Below, piece after piece: positions 4,474 through 7,480 of a stretch of 7,480 nucleotides of DNA; position 1 is the stretch's first letter, and each line of letters begins with the position of its first letter. This DNA comes from Chitinophagales bacterium (GTDB taxonomy: Bacteria > Bacteroidota > Bacteroidia > Chitinophagales > UBA2359), in contig JAHDDA010000133.1 in the NCBI GenBank assembly GCA_020629595.1, positions 1 through 7,480 on the forward strand, given 5' to 3'. The notes under the pieces were generated by a model that did not search any database, was not told where the DNA came from, and saw nothing but the letters and a program-made list of their open reading frames with translations. Position numbers and translations under genes: made by a program.

Positions 4474-6600
4474 ATTAACAATTCTCAAGAAATACTCGAA
4501 AAAATATTTGGCTATAAAACTTTCAGAGGCGAACAAGAAGCCATTATAAATAACACATTACAAGGTAAAAACTCTTTGGTAATAATGCCCACAGGTGGTG
4601 GAAAATCGCTTTGTTATCAAGTACCAGCTTTGCAATTACAAGGATTAGCCATAGTAGTTTCGCCTTTAATTTCGTTAATGAAAGATCAGGTAGAAGCCTT
4701 AAAAGCCAATGGAATTGAAGCCGAAGCTATAAATTCAAGTTTAACGCCTGATGAAGCTCGTTTTGTGGCTAGGAAAATAGAAAATGGTCTTTTAAAACTT
4801 GTTTATGTTTCGCCAGAAAAAGCAGTTTCTGCCAACTTTTTACACTTTATTAAGCGTCAAAGAATATCTTTAATTGCCATAGATGAAGCCCATTGTGTTT
4901 CTGTTTGGGGCAACGATTTTAGACCAGAATATGCACAGCTAAAAAATCTATTAAATAATTTTCCAAACGTTCCCAAATTAGCCCTTACTGCGACAGCCGA
5001 TGCAGCTACCAGAAACGATATTACCCAACAATTAGGTTTAGAAAATGCCCAATTATTTCTGGCAAGTTTTGAAAGAAAAAATATAAATATTCAAGTTCGT
5101 CCTGCTTATAAACGCTATCAACACATTGTAGATTTAATAAAAGAAAACCCCAAAACGGCAGGTATTGTTTATTGCTTAAGCCGAAAAAATACCGAAAATT
5201 TATCGGCAAAATTGCAGCAACAAGGGTTTAAAGCGGCTCATTATCACGCAGGTTTAAGTGCCGAAGAACGCAACCGAGTGCAAATGGCGTTTCAAAAAGA
5301 TGAAATACCAATTATTTGTGCAACCATTGCTTTTGGAATGGGTATTGATAAATCAAACGTGCGTTGGATTGCTCACTACAATTTACCCAAAAACGTAGAA
5401 AGTTATTACCAAGAAATTGGTAGGGCAGGACGAGATGGCTTACCTGCAAAAGCAGTATTATTTGCAGGTTTTGGCGATGTATCTATTTACAGAGGTTTTA
5501 TTGAAGATAGCACAGCAAATGCCCAATTTAAGCAAGTGCAATTACAAAAACTGTATCGGATATATGAATTTTCGCAAGCTACCAGTTGCCGTACCAATTT
5601 TATTTTAAATTATTTTGGCGAAATAAGAGATAAAAAATGTGAACATTGCGATAATTGCATTAACCCTCCACGTGGTTTCGATGGAACTATTTTAAGTCAA
5701 AAAGCCCTTTCGGCTCTAAAACGTACCAATGAAAAAATTGGTTTACAAATGCTTGTAGATATTTTACGTGGCTCAATGCGTAGAGAAATATTAGATAACA
5801 ATTATCAAGAAATTAAAACTTTTGGTATAGGAAAAGATTTATCAAGAAATGATTGGGTAGAATATGTTACCCAAATGGTTAACCAAGGTTATATAGAAAT
5901 TGATTATACGCAAAACGCACGCCTTAAAATTTCAGTATTAGGCAACAAAGTTTTATTTGAAGGTAAAAAAGTAAAACTAACACAAGCCAAAGTTTGGACT
6001 AAAAAAGAACCCGCTTCAAAACGCAAAAGAACCAAACGTGAGCAATTTAACGATGAATTGTTAGAACGCCTAAAAACACTAAGAAAGCAAATTGCCAACA
6101 ATTCTAATGTAGCGGCTTTCAATATATTTTCGGATGCCACTTTACAAGAAATGTTAGAAATATGCCCTCTTTTCAAACCCGATTTTAGAAATATAACAGG
6201 TGTAGGAGAGTTTAAATTCAATCAATACGGAACGGTATTTTTAGAGGCAATACGAACATTTGTTTTCAACCAAAGTATTTTAAAAAGTGTAAAAGGCATT
6301 ACCTATTTGCATACCTTAAATTTATACGAAGATGGAAAATCTTTATTCGATATTGCCAAAGAACGAAAAGTAGCTGCCGATACCATTTATGGGCATTTTG
6401 GCTATTTGTACGAAAAAGATGAAGATATTGATGTTTTTAGGTATGTTTCTTTGGAAGAAATTGAGATGATTGAACCTATTTACCAAAAAGCCAAAAAAGA
6501 AGACAGACCTGAAATTGTAGTTCAAAATAAGTTGGGCGATACCATAAGTAGAGGAAAAATTAGATTGGCTATTTCATTTTTGAAAAAGAGAAGTATGTAA
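4474..6600 (+). CDS. recQ: ATP-dependent DNA helicase RecQ (non-canonical start codon)
   Basis: RecQ is a 3'-5' superfamily 2 helicase acting in recombinational repair and stalled-fork processing. From 4474 it has about 708 residues: motif 0 FGYKTFRGEQEAII (12-25), Walker A MPTGGGKS (38-45), DEAH (137-140), motif VI QEIGRAGRDG (about 313-322), a four-cysteine zinc site (Cys372, Cys389, Cys392, Cys395), a winged helix, a probable HRDC domain (about 520-600) and a C-terminal helix-turn-helix-like region (about 610-690, HTH_40-like) common in Bacteroidota RecQ. The frame is open from a stop at 4438-4440. It contains no ATG, GTG or TTG until TTG 4576, which lies after motif 0 and would remove an essential ATP-binding element. 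The best-placed start is ATT at 4474, or ATC at 4471; this choice is uncertain. It follows uvrB by 76 nt and may be co-transcribed with it. Confidence 0.93.
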   Translation: MNNSQEILEKIFGYKTFRGEQEAIINNTLQGKNSLVIMPTGGGKSLCYQVPALQLQGLAIVVSPLISLMKDQVEALKANGIEAEAINSSLTPDEARFVARKIENGLLKLVYVSPEKAVSANFLHFIKRQRISLIAIDEAHCVSVWGNDFRPEYAQLKNLLNNFPNVPKLALTATADAATRNDITQQLGLENAQLFLASFERKNINIQVRPAYKRYQHIVDLIKENPKTAGIVYCLSRKNTENLSAKLQQQGFKAAHYHAGLSAEERNRVQMAFQKDEIPIICATIAFGMGIDKSNVRWIAHYNLPKNVESYYQEIGRAGRDGLPAKAVLFAGFGDVSIYRGFIEDSTANAQFKQVQLQKLYRIYEFSQATSCRTNFILNYFGEIRDKKCEHCDNCINPPRGFDGTILSQKALSALKRTNEKIGLQMLVDILRGSMRREILDNNYQEIKTFGIGKDLSRNDWVEYVTQMVNQGYIEIDYTQNARLKISVLGNKVLFEGKKVKLTQAKVWTKKEPASKRKRTKREQFNDELLERLKTLRKQIANNSNVAAFNIFSDATLQEMLEICPLFKPDFRNITGVGEFKFNQYGTVFLEAIRTFVFNQSILKSVKGITYLHTLNLYEDGKSLFDIAKERKVAADTIYGHFGYLYEKDEDIDVFRYVSLEEIEMIEPIYQKAKKEDRPEIVVQNKLGDTISRGKIRLAISFLKKRSM

Positions 6601-6612
6601 AACAAAACTCAA

Positions 6613-6777
6613 TTAAGTACCAACACATAATTAGTTTAGACTTGGAAATGGATTTATTTTTTTGGTCAAAAAGGCGAAAAGCACAAGCATAGCAGAGCTA
6701 TGGTGCGTATTTTCAACGAATTTGAACGGAAAAATAGCACATTTCAAACTTATAATTAATTGTTTGTTGGTACTTAA
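6613..6777. repeat. 165-bp near-perfectly centred inverted repeat, MITE-like hairpin
   Basis: The 13-bp ends TTAAGTACCAACA (6613-6625) and TGTTGGTACTTAA (6765-6777) are perfect inverted copies. The symmetry continues inward around a single centre at 6695: AATTA 6629-6633 with TAATT 6757-6761, GAAATG 6645-6650 with CATTTC 6740-6745, GAAAA 6676-6680 with TTTTC 6710-6714, and CATAGC 6688-6693 with GCTATG 6697-6702 around an AGA loop. It carries no gene and fills most of the 237-nt gap between recQ and the next gene. Matching flanks are possible (CAA on both sides, or TTAA or TA as part of the ends), compatible with a target-site duplication but too short to prove one. The form suggests a non-autonomous transposable element or a dispersed hairpin repeat; as RNA it could also end or stabilise the recQ transcript. 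Confidence 0.8.
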
Positions 6778-6837
6778 CAACTATTAACGCACAAAGCACA
6801 ACAAACAGGCTTATCTTAGCTTTATATTTCTGAAATT

Positions 6838-7479
6838 TTGAGATTATTACTAATCATACTATCCTTTTTTATTTTTTTGAATGAAGAAATAAACGCCCAA
6901 AACGAAAACTTGGTTGAATTATCGGGTGTGGTTTTGGCAAGCGATAGTTTACAGCCTGTTTTTTATTGCAATATTGGTGTTATTGGAACAGCACGTGGAA
7001 CTTCGAGTGATATAAATGGTTTTTTTTCTATTGTAATGCGAAAAGGAGAAACAGCCAAATTTTCGGCAATTGGTTATAAAGATGTTCAGTTTACCGTTCC
7101 AGATACTTTAACAGATAATAAATACTCATTAATTCAACTAATGACCAACGATACGGTAAATTTACCAGAAACGGTAATTTATCCTTGGCCCAAACCACAC
7201 GAATTTAAAAGTGCTTTTCTTAAATTAGACATTCCAGACGATGATGTAGCAAGAGCCAAAAAAAATCTTGAAGAAGAAAAATTGCGTGCCATTGCCTACA
7301 CTATGAAAGGCGATGCAGGTGAAAATTATAGCTGGGCTGCACGCCAACGGGTCAATAACTACTGGACCTACAACCAACCTAAACACATAAACTTATTAAA
7401 TCCTTTTGCTTGGGCAGAATTTATTAAGGCGTGGAAACGAGGCGATTTTAAACGAAAAAATTACAAGGTTAAAAATTAA
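6838..7479 (+). CDS. Exported protein with CarboxypepD_reg-like domain, C-terminal half of unknown function
   Basis: A 213-residue protein, complete with its TAA at 7477-7479. The TTG at 6838 gives a classic signal peptide: Arg2, a hydrophobic core LLLIILSFFIFL, and a probable signal peptidase I site after NAQ at about residue 21. Residues about 26-105 form a carboxypeptidase-regulatory-like beta-sandwich (VELSGVVLASDSLQPVFYCNI, TARGTSSDINGFFSI, FSAIGYKDVQF), a fold widespread in Bacteroidota envelope and TonB-linked proteins. The rest, LPETVIYPWPKPHEFKSAF onward, has a basic, aromatic-rich end (NPFAWAEFIKAWKRGDFKRK) seen in family members as I recall but of no known function. No TonB plug or barrel is present, so it is not a truncated SusC-like receptor. 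No ATG lies nearby; ATT at 6835 is a less likely start. A near match to the -7 element (TATATTTC, 6823-6830) ends only 7 nt before the TTG, so it is doubtful as its promoter. Confidence 0.8.
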   Translation: MRLLLIILSFFIFLNEEINAQNENLVELSGVVLASDSLQPVFYCNIGVIGTARGTSSDINGFFSIVMRKGETAKFSAIGYKDVQFTVPDTLTDNKYSLIQLMTNDTVNLPETVIYPWPKPHEFKSAFLKLDIPDDDVARAKKNLEEEKLRAIAYTMKGDAGENYSWAARQRVNNYWTYNQPKHINLLNPFAWAEFIKAWKRGDFKRKNYKVKN

Positions 7480-7480
7480 C

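Noticed and set aside
4576..4578. TTG as the recQ start
   Set aside because: It would remove motif 0 and begin three codons before the Walker A motif, while the upstream in-frame sequence is clearly RecQ.
5021..6525. Short frames inside recQ at 5021-5209, 5417-5608, 5904-6221 and 6343-6525
   Set aside because: All overlap the RecQ coding frame and show no independent features.
6613..6777. Simple Rho-independent terminator of recQ
   Set aside because: At 165 bp with conserved outer ends it is far too long for an ordinary terminator; a mobile or dispersed repeat explains it better.
6838..7479. Truncated SusC/TonB-dependent receptor
   Set aside because: The CarboxypepD_reg-like domain is present, but the gene ends in its own stop at 213 residues with no plug domain sequence.

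Overview
The window looks like Bacteroidota chromosome. It is AT-rich, has few Shine-Dalgarno sequences, carries exact copies of the Bacteroidota -7 promoter element TAnnTTTG, and ends with a secreted carboxypeptidase-regulatory-like domain protein typical of that phylum. I cannot place it below phylum level.

Layout from left to right. (1) At 1-1067 a nitroreductase on the minus strand, cut by the left edge just before its C-terminus, diverges from an HxlR-family repressor. Their two promoters interlock over the same 34 bp, and a 19-bp palindrome resembling a YodB box lies on the nitroreductase transcription start. This is a compact, probably thiol- or electrophile-responsive detoxification switch. 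(2) At 1077-2329 there are two toxin-antitoxin cassettes in tandem: a HicA-like toxin with a composite antitoxin, then a DUF2683-type antitoxin with a Txe/YoeB toxin. The antitoxin genes of these unrelated modules share a near-identical segment of about 50 bp covering the leader and first codons, and homologous N-terminal heads of about 30 residues. Only the first copy keeps a good -7 element. (3) At 2349-6600 two DNA-repair genes follow on the plus strand, uvrB (nucleotide excision repair) and recQ (3'-5' helicase). uvrB starts only 19 nt after the YoeB stop with no visible promoter of its own. recQ has no ATG, GTG or TTG where its N-terminus must begin. (4) At 6613-6777 lies a 165-bp nearly symmetric inverted repeat with 13-bp perfect ends, which looks like a MITE or other mobile-element-derived hairpin. 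(5) At 6838-7479 is a complete exported protein with a CarboxypepD_reg-like beta-sandwich and a C-terminal half of unknown function.

No tRNA, rRNA, CRISPR array, transposase gene or replication origin was seen. The most interesting point is the pair of toxin-antitoxin modules sharing a head and leader, which suggests modular swapping between a HicA-type and a YoeB-type system and possible cross-regulation. The interlocked repressor and nitroreductase promoters and the 165-bp palindrome come next. I found no convincing entirely new system.
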